Origin: Actinomycetes bacterium
Lineage (GTDB): Bacteria; Actinomycetota; Acidimicrobiia; Acidimicrobiales; Acidimicrobiaceae
Length of the DNA stretch: 42,799 nt
Assembly: GCA_021842145.1 (NCBI GenBank)
Contig: JAKCBW010000006.1
Span: 1 to 42,799, forward strand
Reading direction: 5' to 3'
Each line of letters begins with the position of its first letter. The stretch's first letter is position 1. A program made the translations under genes and the position numbers. The notes below the pieces were generated by a model. That model was not told the origin of the DNA, searched no databases, and saw only the letters and a list, made by a program, of their open reading frames with translations. Below, one piece after another: positions 24,600-33,341 of the stretch.

Positions 24600-26129
24600 T
24601 TGCCAAAGGTGGCATTGAGTGAATCCGAGGTTACTTGGGTCAAACTGATAGACCAGACGAAGTGCATCGGCTGTCACGCCTGCTCGGTGGCGTGTAAGTC
24701 AGAAAATTCGGTGCCAATCGGCGTAAACCGCACCTACGTCAAGGCGGTCGACGTGGGAGTCTTCCCCCAGGTAAGGAGGAACTTCCAAGTCACGAGGTGC
24801 AACCAGTGCCTCAACCCACCCTGTGTCGCAATATGTCCAACGGGAGCGATGTATCAGCGGTCAGACGGAATCGTAGATTTCGATAAAGCAAACTGCATAG
24901 GATGCAAAGCCTGCATGGCCGCATGTCCTTACGACGCTATTTTTATCAATCCCGACGATCACACGGCGGAAAAATGCAACTTCTGCGCCCATCGGATCGA
25001 CGTCGGATTGGAACCGGCCTGTGTTTCGGTCTGTCCTACCGAGGCGATTTTGATCGGCAACCTCAAAAACCCAACCGACAAGGTGTCGGCGATAATCCAT
25101 CGCGAGCCGGTCAAGGTCAGAAGGGGTGAAAAATCGACTAGACCGAAGCTCTTCTATAAAGGGGCACACGAAGCCACCCTGGATCCACTCGCAGCAAGCA
25201 GGCCTGAAGGTGACGTCTTTATGTGGTCACAGATGAATCAAGACCCGCATTTAATCAACTCAGGACATGATTTCGGAGACCACACCAACCACTCAGTGGA
25301 GGCAAAACTTGCCTATGACGTTTCCCATTCGGTCCCCTGGGGAGTGCGTGTGAGCGCATACACCTGGACTAAAGGAATTGCCACGGGTACGACGATGGGT
25401 CTCGGCCTAGCGATACTAGCGAACAAAATTCCATCTGGATCTAACGGATCGGTGTTTCTTGCCCCGCTGGTTGCGCTTTTTGCCTTGGCGATAACTGGGC
25501 TCTTACTAATAGCGGACCTGAAGAGGCCGGAAAGGTTCATCTTCCTATTTACCAAGGCCCGTTTCGAATCCTGGCTTGTCAAAGGGGGAATCCTGCTCGG
25601 CCTCGATGGGGCCCTGACCCTCGCTTGGCTACTGCAAGGGGAGTTGGCCTCCTCGACGGTTTTACGGGGGGTTATTGGGGGACTTCTCTTTGTTGTCTCA
25701 GCCATGACCGCAACCTATACCGCCTTTCTCTTTGCGCAAGCAAGGGCCAGAGACCTATGGCAAAGTCCACTTCGGCTTCCACACCTACTAGTTCAATGCC
25801 TACTGGTCGGTTTTGGCGTGTTAGCCCTCGTCGATGGGAAGGTCGGAGAGGGCTTCCTCCTAAGGACCGGGGCCGCCCTCGTGGTACTCCACCTGCTGCT
25901 CGTGCTAGGAGAAACCACCATGGCACACCCCACCTCGCATGCTAAAGCTGCTGTGTGGAACATGACGAGGGGAAAATTCCGCCGCCCCTTCTGGATAGGC
26001 ATGACGCTCACAGCGCTCGGCATCTTTGCCCCGTTAGGCGGGGTAAGCCTGATGGTGATTGCGGCGATCGGCATACTTGGGTATGAGCATGCGTATATCC
26101 AGGCGGGACAGTCAGTTCCATTGGCATAA
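24600..26129 (+). CDS. Ferredoxin-type 4x[4Fe-4S] / NrfD-like membrane anchor fusion protein
   Basis: 509 residues joining two subunits that are separate in most molybdoenzyme complexes. Residues 1-160 are an electron-transfer subunit with 16 Cys in four sets: 22, 25, 28, 32; 67, 70, 75, 79; 99, 102, 105, 109; 126, 129, 141, 145. Such a set binds four 4Fe-4S clusters. After a linker rich in His and Asp (about 200-240), residues 250-505 are hydrophobic, with about eight membrane helices of the NrfD/PsrC type, the quinone-reacting anchor. With no signal sequence, the cluster domain should face the cytosol. The TTG at 24600 has a very close GGGGGAG; the GTG at 24609 is an alternative start. It is the first gene of the operon with the catalytic subunit. 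Confidence 0.9.
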   Translation: MPKVALSESEVTWVKLIDQTKCIGCHACSVACKSENSVPIGVNRTYVKAVDVGVFPQVRRNFQVTRCNQCLNPPCVAICPTGAMYQRSDGIVDFDKANCIGCKACMAACPYDAIFINPDDHTAEKCNFCAHRIDVGLEPACVSVCPTEAILIGNLKNPTDKVSAIIHREPVKVRRGEKSTRPKLFYKGAHEATLDPLAASRPEGDVFMWSQMNQDPHLINSGHDFGDHTNHSVEAKLAYDVSHSVPWGVRVSAYTWTKGIATGTTMGLGLAILANKIPSGSNGSVFLAPLVALFALAITGLLLIADLKRPERFIFLFTKARFESWLVKGGILLGLDGALTLAWLLQGELASSTVLRGVIGGLLFVVSAMTATYTAFLFAQARARDLWQSPLRLPHLLVQCLLVGFGVLALVDGKVGEGFLLRTGAALVVLHLLLVLGETTMAHPTSHAKAAVWNMTRGKFRRPFWIGMTLTALGIFAPLGGVSLMVIAAIGILGYEHAYIQAGQSVPLA

Positions 26130-26139
26130 GGGGTAGGCC

Positions 26140-29085
26140 ATGAAAGACAAGGAAAATCAGAAATTGAACTTATCGTCCCGACTAAAAAGCACCGCAGAAA
26201 GGGTATCGGCGGCCAAGGAGGCGACCGAGAAGCGCGGTGAAACCTTTTACCAGGGCCCCTCTGGGATACACTTAGCCTCCCATCCGCCATTTGAGCGCTG
26301 GGGCGACTGGATGGAACTCGACTCCAGGGCTTGGCCGACAAAGAAGGAGCGCCGCTACGCCCTAATCCCGACCACCTGCTTCAACTGCGAATCCGCTTGC
26401 GGATTATTGGCCTACGTCGACAAGGATACCAACCAGGTTACAAAGTTCGAAGGTAACCCGGAACACCCAGGTTCAAGGGGAAAAAACTGCGCCAAAGGCC
26501 CGGCTACCATCAACCAAATTACCGACCCGGATCGAATTCTCTTTCCTCTCAAGAGGGCTGCTGGCCGAGGGGAGAACAAGTGGGAGAAGATCAGCTGGGA
26601 TACCGCTCTCGATGAAATAGCGGCCAAACTTCGAAGCTCAATTACCGCTGGACGCAAAGACAAGATCGTTTGTCACATAGGTCGACCAGGCGAGGATGGC
26701 TTCACCGAAAGGGTGTTCGCATCGTGGGGGGTGGATGGCCACAACTCCCACACCAACGTATGCTCCTCCGCCGGAAGGGCTGGCTGGCACTATTGGACTG
26801 GCATGGATCGGCCAAGTGCCGATTTTGCTAACGCCAAGGTAATTTTTCTGGTTAGTGCTCACCTGGAAACCGGCCACTACTTCAACCCACACGCTCAGCG
26901 AATTACCCAGGCCAGGGAGCGTGGTGCTAAGTTAATCGTGTTGGACACTCGACTCTCCAACACCGCCACCCACGCCGACTATTGGCTGTCACCCTATCCA
27001 GGGAGCGAGGCGGCGATCCACTTGGCGATCGCCAACTACCTAATCCAAAATGGTCTCTTCGACCGGGAGTTCGTTAGGAAGTGGTGGAACTGGCAGGAGT
27101 GGCTAGCAAGCGAGCGAGCGGATCTCCCGCAGGATTTCGAAAGTTTCATTTCTTTGCTCAAGGAGACCTACGCCCCCTATACCTTCGAGTACGCAGCTTC
27201 TGAATCACGTATTGACGAAAAGGTTCTGGTCGAGGTGGCAGAGATCGTGGCAAGCGCAGGTGCGAAATTTGCGAGTCACATCTGGCGTTCGGCCGCAGCT
27301 GGCAACCTTGGAGGATGGCAGATCTCACGGACCCTGCTTTTGATCAATGCCCTACTCGGGGCGATTGCCAGCGAAGGTGGAACATACCCAAATGCCTGGA
27401 ACAAGTATGTTCCCAAACCGATCTATACCCCCCCTCACCCAGACGTTTGGAACGAACTCTCCTGGCCATCCGACTATCCGCTCTCGATGAATGAAATGAG
27501 TTTTCTTCTGCCGCACCTAGTCGGCCAAGGTCGCGGAAGTATGGACGTCTATTTCACAAGGGTTTATAACCCGGTCTGGACCAACCCAGACGGCATGGCG
27601 TGGATCGACATGCTCTTAGACGAGTCCAAGGTCGGCTGCTACGTGGCTCTGACCCCTACCTGGAATGAAACCTCCTACTTTGCGGATTATGTCTTGCCGA
27701 TGGGCCACTCCTCTGAGAGGCACGACCTCGCCTCATATGAGCAGTATGACGGTCAGTGGGTTGCCTTCAGGCAACCGGTACTTCGCACCTACGCCAACAG
27801 TCAGGGAGCAGAAGTACGCGACTCCAGGGAGACCAACCCAGGGGAGGTTTGGGAAGAAAATGAATTCTGGATCGAACTCTCCTGGAGGATTGACCCTGAC
27901 GGTTCGCTCGGAATCAGGCAGTACCACGAATCGAAGAAGAATCCAAATACAAAGCTAACCGTTGAGGAGTATTACGAATACATCTTCGAGAACTCGGTAC
28001 CCGGTCTGCCGGATCGAGCAAGGAAGGAAGGAACTACACCACTTGGGTACATGCAAAGCCACGGGGCATTTGAGATCACGACCAAAGTGGGCCAGATATT
28101 CGCAGAATTAGTACCCGACAAGGAGTTGATTGAGACCTCGGTAAGCCAATTGGGAAGGGTCTACACCAAGGCGGAAAAACCATTATCGACAAACATTGTC
28201 CCCACCGGGGATCCGGATCCAGACCCTGACGGGAAAAGGCCGGTCGGCATCGTAGTTGACGGGGAGATTCGACGAGGCTTCCCCACTCCATCTGGAAAGC
28301 TGGAGTTCTACTCCAAAACCCTCGCCGAATGGGGATGGAAAGATCAGGCGATCCCGAATTACATAAAGAGCCATATCCATCCCGACAGCCTTGAGGGAGA
28401 TCAGATGGTCCTGATCTCGACTTTTCGCCTGCCGGTTCAGATCCACACTCGCTCCGCCAATTCAAAATGGCTCGATGAAATTGCCCATACCAACCCCGTT
28501 TGGATCAATCCAATCGACGCAAAAAGGTTGTCGATCAAGGAGACCGACCTCGTAAGGGTGAATTCCGAAATTGGATACTTCGTCGCAAAAGTTTGGATTA
28601 CCCAAGGGATCCGTCCAGGTGTGGTCGCTTGCTCACACCACATGGGTCGATGGAAATTCTCCGACGCAAACAATTCGTTGACCATGCGAAGGGTAGAGCT
28701 TAACTCAGACGGACCAAAACGAAACCTGATACCGAAGTCGCCACCCCAACCATATACCTCCTCCGACCCAGACACCTCAAGATTTTGGTGGAATGACGTC
28801 GGAGTTCATCAAAATCTGATCTTTCCAGTACACCCAGATCCAATTTCTGGAATGCACTGCTGGCATCAGGCGGTAAGTGTGGAGAAGGCCCACCCTGGTG
28901 ATGAGTTCGGCGAAGTTCACGTTGACCTCGATAAATCAAAGGCCGTCTTTGAAAGGTGGCTAAGGATGACAAAAACGGCCTATGAAGTATCTCCCGACGG
29001 CACACGAAGGCCCAGATGGCTAATGAGGCCGCTGAAGCCGACTAAAAGGGCCAGTCAACTCCAACCCGCAGACTCGCCACGATGA
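26140..29085 (+). CDS. Molybdopterin-dependent oxidoreductase catalytic subunit (DMSO-reductase superfamily)
   Basis: 981 residues. An N-terminal 4Fe-4S site is formed by C-x2-C-x3-C (Cys80, 83, 87) and Cys117. Cofactor-binding blocks follow: WDTALDEIAAKL; HTNVCSSAGRAGWHYWTG, in which Cys208 is the probable molybdenum ligand; AKVIFLVSAHLETGHYFNPHAQRI; LIVLDTRLSNTATHADYWL; and a C-terminal dinucleotide domain (LISTFRLPVQIHTRSANSKWL, NPIDAKRL, DLVRVNSEIG). No twin-arginine signal is present; the first 75 residues are charged, so the enzyme is probably cytosolic. It lies 10 bp after the ferredoxin/NrfD gene. Sulfite, polysulfide, thiosulfate or formate chemistry are all possible by family. The substrate cannot be decided from motifs. 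Confidence 0.9.
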   Translation: MKDKENQKLNLSSRLKSTAERVSAAKEATEKRGETFYQGPSGIHLASHPPFERWGDWMELDSRAWPTKKERRYALIPTTCFNCESACGLLAYVDKDTNQVTKFEGNPEHPGSRGKNCAKGPATINQITDPDRILFPLKRAAGRGENKWEKISWDTALDEIAAKLRSSITAGRKDKIVCHIGRPGEDGFTERVFASWGVDGHNSHTNVCSSAGRAGWHYWTGMDRPSADFANAKVIFLVSAHLETGHYFNPHAQRITQARERGAKLIVLDTRLSNTATHADYWLSPYPGSEAAIHLAIANYLIQNGLFDREFVRKWWNWQEWLASERADLPQDFESFISLLKETYAPYTFEYAASESRIDEKVLVEVAEIVASAGAKFASHIWRSAAAGNLGGWQISRTLLLINALLGAIASEGGTYPNAWNKYVPKPIYTPPHPDVWNELSWPSDYPLSMNEMSFLLPHLVGQGRGSMDVYFTRVYNPVWTNPDGMAWIDMLLDESKVGCYVALTPTWNETSYFADYVLPMGHSSERHDLASYEQYDGQWVAFRQPVLRTYANSQGAEVRDSRETNPGEVWEENEFWIELSWRIDPDGSLGIRQYHESKKNPNTKLTVEEYYEYIFENSVPGLPDRARKEGTTPLGYMQSHGAFEITTKVGQIFAELVPDKELIETSVSQLGRVYTKAEKPLSTNIVPTGDPDPDPDGKRPVGIVVDGEIRRGFPTPSGKLEFYSKTLAEWGWKDQAIPNYIKSHIHPDSLEGDQMVLISTFRLPVQIHTRSANSKWLDEIAHTNPVWINPIDAKRLSIKETDLVRVNSEIGYFVAKVWITQGIRPGVVACSHHMGRWKFSDANNSLTMRRVELNSDGPKRNLIPKSPPQPYTSSDPDTSRFWWNDVGVHQNLIFPVHPDPISGMHCWHQAVSVEKAHPGDEFGEVHVDLDKSKAVFERWLRMTKTAYEVSPDGTRRPRWLMRPLKPTKRASQLQPADSPR

Positions 29086-29975
29086 CCACACAAGGATCGG
29101 CGACCCTCGTCGCCCAGGCTGAAGTGGCGATGGCGTTGGCGGAGGTGTCGGAGGGAGTCGTCCCTTCTCAGGCACTGCTAGACGCCCTAGGAATGGACAT
29201 CGAGGAGTGTGGCATCACAAACACCATCCTGGTAAACGAACTACCCCCATTTGCCTCGATATACCTATCGCAAGACGGAAACATTGGCGGGCAATCGCAC
29301 GCCGAGATTGCTGGCTTCTACCTAGCCATTTCGGCAAGAGTACCCCCCAACCCCGACTACCTGTCTTCACTCCTCTATCTGTTAGGACAGATACTAAAGA
29401 AGGAGGCTGAATTCCTCGACATCGACATCGACATCGACAAGCCCAGGGCCAAGGCGATTGAAAATGCGAAGTTCACCTTAGTACGCCACCACCTCGCACC
29501 CTGGCTCGTCCCCTACTTGCTGAGGGTAAAGCAGCTTTCCGGTTCCGAAAACCCAGTCTGGGCAGAACTTGGATTGGACTTAATCTCCTCGATCCTCCGT
29601 CCTGGAATCCCTCGATCACTAGAGAGAGACCTTGACCAGCCGACCCAAGAGCCAATCCAAGCCTTCGGTGATTCGGCAGAATTCATCACCTGGGTAACCA
29701 CCCCGGCGCTATCTGGAGTAATTGTTGCGCCAGCTGACTTAGCAAGGATGGCCAGAGACCTAGGGCTAGCGACAAGAATAGGCCGAAAAAGGTTCGTTTT
29801 AGAGGGACTTACACAACAAGATGGACGTGCAATCCTCGGCGCGTTTGATCGATTTGTCGCAACCCAAAGGGATCTCTACCTAGCAAGATCTGCCGAGTTC
29901 GACGTGCTACATTCGTGGTGTTACAGGTCGGTCACCACCCAAAAGCGAATACGGGCCACCCTAGAGATGGAGTAG
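29082..29975 (+). CDS. TorD/DmsD-type molybdoenzyme chaperone
   Basis: 297 residues, mostly helical. NELPPFASIYLSQDGNIGGQSHAEIAGFYLAISARVPPNPDYLSSLLYLLGQILKKEAEF follows the TorD-family pattern of E-x-P-x-x-S-x-Y, then a G-F-Y helix and the D-[HY]-L segment. RHHLAPWLVPYLLRVKQ matches the family's H-L-x-x-W motif. Its ATG overlaps the catalytic subunit's TGA (ATGA), so the two are made together. By family it holds the apo-catalytic subunit for cofactor insertion. The C-terminal 100 residues go beyond the usual chaperone length and are not recognised. A (GACATC) triplet repeat codes an Ile-Asp run near residue 115. Confidence 0.85.
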   Translation: MTTQGSATLVAQAEVAMALAEVSEGVVPSQALLDALGMDIEECGITNTILVNELPPFASIYLSQDGNIGGQSHAEIAGFYLAISARVPPNPDYLSSLLYLLGQILKKEAEFLDIDIDIDKPRAKAIENAKFTLVRHHLAPWLVPYLLRVKQLSGSENPVWAELGLDLISSILRPGIPRSLERDLDQPTQEPIQAFGDSAEFITWVTTPALSGVIVAPADLARMARDLGLATRIGRKRFVLEGLTQQDGRAILGAFDRFVATQRDLYLARSAEFDVLHSWCYRSVTTQKRIRATLEME

Positions 29976-30099
29976 CGAGCTACGCGAGGCCGACAACCAT
30001 AAAACCAATCGAGGCATTACCCCAAGATCTCATCGAAACTCCTTCCACTCTCGCCGACGACCAGCTTTGGAAAACTTAGCAAAGTGCTGCACGATAAGT

Positions 30100-30115
30100 C
30101 GGACTTAGCAGTCCG
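30100..30115 (+). terminator. Hairpin after the molybdoenzyme operon
   Basis: CGGACT and AGTCCG flank a TAGC tetraloop, a perfect 6-bp stem 125 bp after the TorD-like stop and about 90 bp before the glycosyltransferase gene. No T run follows. It could be a factor-dependent end or a leader hairpin of the next gene. Confidence 0.3.
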
Positions 30116-30203
30116 TTGCCCATCGACCTTGAGGGCATGGGGTATTCCAGGTCGTGCTGTATAAGAGCCATGGCAAAGGATTAGCAACCAGGATTGATTT
30201 GCC

Positions 30204-31409
30204 TTGCATTATGATTTAGCAGTGCCTCGAAAGTCCCTAGCGGCCTGCCTAATCGTCAAAAATGAGGAGACCCATCTACCGGGTTGCTTAGCGTCTGTAA
30301 GGCCCTTCGTAGATGAGATAGTCGTATACGACACCGGCTCTACCGACACTACCATTGAGGTCGCCAAACTCCTCGGTGTCAAAGTCGTCCTGGGGTGGTG
30401 GGACGATGACTTCGCCGCCGCTCGCAATAGGGCCCTCGAGCATGTCGGGTGCGAATGGGTAATCAGCATTGATGCTGACGAACTACTCGAGGGTGATCCA
30501 TCTGAACTAAGGTCACGAATCGATTCATTTCAAAACGAAAATCTCCTATCGCTAACCGTCCGGTACAAGTGCGCAGATGAAATCGGCGGAGACTATGACT
30601 CTCCGGTTATTCGGATCTTTAGGCGCGCTTCGAGCTCGTGGAGGGGTCAAATCCACGAAGAACTTATCGAGAATGTAGCTAGCCGCCACGCGCCAAGAGC
30701 CCTCGACTTTGAGGTCGCCCACATCTTGGATCTGAGCTATCAAGATTCAAAGTCGATCGCAGCCAAAGCCACGAGAAACATCGCAATCTGCGAAAAAGAG
30801 CTCGCCACCTTGGTTCGCTCCCACGCAAGTGATTTGGACTTTTACCGACTAAAACTTCAGCTTGCACGCTCCTTGATAGGGGCCAATCGGTCGGACGATG
30901 CCATCGATGCCCTCCTAGAAATCAAAGAGAATTTGTCGGAGGGAATTATCTGGCAGATCGCTACAGAGTTTCTTGCTCGAATTTACCTCGGGCGTGGTCA
31001 TGCCGAAGAGGTGATTTCCCTCGCCCAAGAGCTCCGGACTGCCAGCCCTTTCACCCAGTACGCAGATTGGCTGGCCGCCCAGGCATGGGTCAAGCTTGGT
31101 GGCTTCGACCAGGCGTATCGGCTAGTCGCCCCGCTTAGCTTGCTAATCGACTCACAGATGCACAACTACGGAACCGGCAGACTCGAAGAGACCAAGGGGC
31201 TAATCTGCGGTCTTTGCAACCGAGTAGACGAAGCAGTTGATCACCTATGGTCGGCTATTTTTGACCACGGACTGGCAAGCGGGAACCTGGGCATTTTGTT
31301 TGGTTTGGTCCGCGAGTCGCACCCGGGAAAATTTGATCGACTCCTGAAGCTAGCCAAGGACAGATTCCCGGAGGAATTCGAGTTGATCAGCGGGCAGGGA
31401 AAAGGTTGA
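30204..31409 (+). CDS. Family 2 glycosyltransferase with helical (TPR-like) C-terminus
   Basis: 401 residues. The GT-A domain starts at once: LAACLIVKNEETHLPGCLASVRPFVDEIVVYDTGSTDTTIEVA. WWDDDFAAARNRALEHVGCEWVISIDADE follows, with the D-x-D type metal site, and then IRIFRRASSSWRGQIHEELIE. The second half is made of short helical repeats (SDDAIDALLEIKENL, GHAEEVISLAQELR, NRVDEAVDHLWSAIF), like tetratricopeptide units. This order of W-x-x-D-F-x-x-A-R-N, D-A-D, R-x-x-x-W-x-G-x-x-H-E-E and repeats is shared with the SunS-like group. The TTG at 30204 has AGGA 10 nt upstream; the GTG at 30222 is an alternative. The acceptor is unknown, and no precursor peptide gene was found beside it. Confidence 0.85.
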   Translation: MHYDLAVPRKSLAACLIVKNEETHLPGCLASVRPFVDEIVVYDTGSTDTTIEVAKLLGVKVVLGWWDDDFAAARNRALEHVGCEWVISIDADELLEGDPSELRSRIDSFQNENLLSLTVRYKCADEIGGDYDSPVIRIFRRASSSWRGQIHEELIENVASRHAPRALDFEVAHILDLSYQDSKSIAAKATRNIAICEKELATLVRSHASDLDFYRLKLQLARSLIGANRSDDAIDALLEIKENLSEGIIWQIATEFLARIYLGRGHAEEVISLAQELRTASPFTQYADWLAAQAWVKLGGFDQAYRLVAPLSLLIDSQMHNYGTGRLEETKGLICGLCNRVDEAVDHLWSAIFDHGLASGNLGILFGLVRESHPGKFDRLLKLAKDRFPEEFELISGQGKG

Positions 31410-31463
31410 CAACCAGGTTTGACTTATAGCAAATCAGACCTAATATGCGCTGACCCGGCACCG

Positions 31464-33254
31464 CTACACCAGGCGCCTTAGTGGCGTCTCGGCCTCTAGC
31501 CAATTCTCCCACGAGGGAAGCTTTGTACCGAAAAAGCGAGATATATCCTCCGGTCTCTCCGGCTTGGCCATCAAATAACCCTGCACACTGTCGCATCCAA
31601 GGTCGACCAACCTCCTCAACTGCTCTGCGGTCTCAACCCCTTCGGCCACCGTCTCCATTCCGACGCTACGTGCCAGGTCGCTAATTGCCCTGACGATGGC
31701 GAGTGCCACTTGGTCAGAGGAGACGTCGTCCACGAACGCTTTATCGATCTTTAGGATATCGGCAGGAATCTTGCGCAGGGAACTCATTGAGGAGTATCCC
31801 GTCCCGAAATCGTCGATTGCAACATGAAGTCCTCTGTCAAGCAAGGAAAGTAGCACAGAAGACTCCTGGGACAATGCGACGCTTTCGGTAATTTCAAGGA
31901 TCAGGTTGGTCGCACATAGTTCGCTCTTCACGAGGAGCTCTTCGAGGTCTTTGACGAACTCGGGATCTCGTAGTTGGATTCCAGAAACGTTGACACCCAT
32001 GGTAAGTGGGGGTCCATCGGGTTCGATATCTAACCACTCCCCAAGCTGTCTGCACGCCTCATGTAGCACCCACCTACCGACTGGAACGATCAAGCCGGTC
32101 TCTTCGAGGGTCTCGATAAACTCCACCGGACCAACTAATCCCCTGGTCGGATGCTCCCACCTGATAAGGGCTTCGACGCCAACCACCGTTCCCGATTGCA
32201 GGCCAACCACGGGTTGATAGAACAGCACGAATTCACCGTTGTCTACCGCCCGAGCGAGGTCCTCTCTAAGAACAGCCCTAGCTGCGAAGTCGCTTCGAAG
32301 AGTCGAACTCCATTCTAGGACCTCGACCCCTTCGGCCTTTGCTGCATGCATCGCCATATCTGCGTCATTTACTAGGGTCTCTGAGACCTCGGGTCCTTGG
32401 GCTGCGAAGGCTATTCCGATACTCGCCTTGATATGGACAACCTCCCGTCGCGCCTCGCCATCGGATGCCAGCACGTTTACAACAAAGGGCTTACCCATAA
32501 AGTGCTGCATACGTTGGGCAACCTCAAGTGCAGCCTCTTTGTCCTGTAGGTCTAGCAGGAAAACAGCAAACTCGTCCCCGCCAAATCTAAAACAACTCTC
32601 CGCCTCGCAAGCTGCGCTTTGCACTCGGCTTGCGACTTGGCGAAGAATCTCGTCACCAACTTGGTGACCAAAGGTATCGTTGATGAGCTTAAAGTCCTCG
32701 AGGTCCAACAGCAACAGTGCCGCAGACACCGACTCTTCTCCAGTTGGGCCCGCAAGACGGCCGTCAAGGGAGTCCCTTACGACTTGGGAAAATAGCGCCC
32801 GATTCCCAAGCCCGGTCAAGGAATCGTGAAATGCCTCAAATAGTCGACCTTGGGCCTGAGCATGGACGATATCGAAACTATGGCCAAGGATCAGAGCGAC
32901 AATGTCGATCGACACCATTTGAACCACGTGCGCCCAGCTCAAAATAGTGTTTGGAGCGTGGTCGAGCATCAGGTCGACGATCACCAACAAAGTCACCCAG
33001 GCGGCGGTCGCCATCGAACCACTTAGGCCAAAACTGTAGGCAGCGATGGTTATCGGGATGAGGTAGGCGCTAAGAAGAAATAGGAGGAGGACCGCAGAAG
33101 AGACACCGGAGTGAGAATACGACTCCAACAGCTGGTGAGTAAGAAAAATCAACGCAATGGAGGCCTGAATCACCCAAAAACGCTTACTTGCAAGCAACTT
33201 AGGGTGCCAAGCGACAAACCTAGAAAGCCCCTCCCTGGACGCCCTCTTCGTCAT
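31464..33254 (-). CDS. Membrane GGDEF-EAL protein (cyclic di-GMP turnover)
   Basis: 596 residues. About four hydrophobic segments (residues 25-130) form the N-terminal membrane part. A GGDEF domain starts at DSLTGLGNR (144) with an intact FRFGGDEF (GGDEF at 225-229); no R-x-x-D inhibitory site precedes it. An EAL domain follows, with intact GVEALIRWEHP, NVSGIQL, LEITESVA, IDDFGTGYSS, KIDKAF and AEGVET. Both cyclase and phosphodiesterase activities look possible. ATG 33254 is preferred because GGAAGGA lies 8 nt upstream; an open frame extends to 33341. It converges with the glycosyltransferase gene. By family it tunes the second messenger controlling surface attachment or exopolysaccharide. 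The signal sensed is unknown. Confidence 0.92.
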   Translation of the reverse strand: MTKRASREGLSRFVAWHPKLLASKRFWVIQASIALIFLTHQLLESYSHSGVSSAVLLLFLLSAYLIPITIAAYSFGLSGSMATAAWVTLLVIVDLMLDHAPNTILSWAHVVQMVSIDIVALILGHSFDIVHAQAQGRLFEAFHDSLTGLGNRALFSQVVRDSLDGRLAGPTGEESVSAALLLLDLEDFKLINDTFGHQVGDEILRQVASRVQSAACEAESCFRFGGDEFAVFLLDLQDKEAALEVAQRMQHFMGKPFVVNVLASDGEARREVVHIKASIGIAFAAQGPEVSETLVNDADMAMHAAKAEGVEVLEWSSTLRSDFAARAVLREDLARAVDNGEFVLFYQPVVGLQSGTVVGVEALIRWEHPTRGLVGPVEFIETLEETGLIVPVGRWVLHEACRQLGEWLDIEPDGPPLTMGVNVSGIQLRDPEFVKDLEELLVKSELCATNLILEITESVALSQESSVLLSLLDRGLHVAIDDFGTGYSSMSSLRKIPADILKIDKAFVDDVSSDQVALAIVRAISDLARSVGMETVAEGVETAEQLRRLVDLGCDSVQGYLMAKPERPEDISRFFGTKLPSWENWLEAETPLRRLV

Positions 33255-33341
33255 AGCCTGATCCTTCCAAAGGGATGTCCTATCCCTAATATCTACTGAA
33301 ATAGTGCCGCCACACCATGGCTCGTCAAATGCAAGCTGCAT

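Noticed and set aside
29418-29439. Hexanucleotide repeat (GACATC) in the TorD-like gene
   Set aside because: Only about three copies, in frame, coding an Ile-Asp run; too short to call a variable locus.
31415-31441. Imperfect dyad AGGTTTGA...TCAGACCT between convergent genes as a bidirectional terminator
   Set aside because: One mismatch in eight and no T run on either side; too weak to list as a feature.
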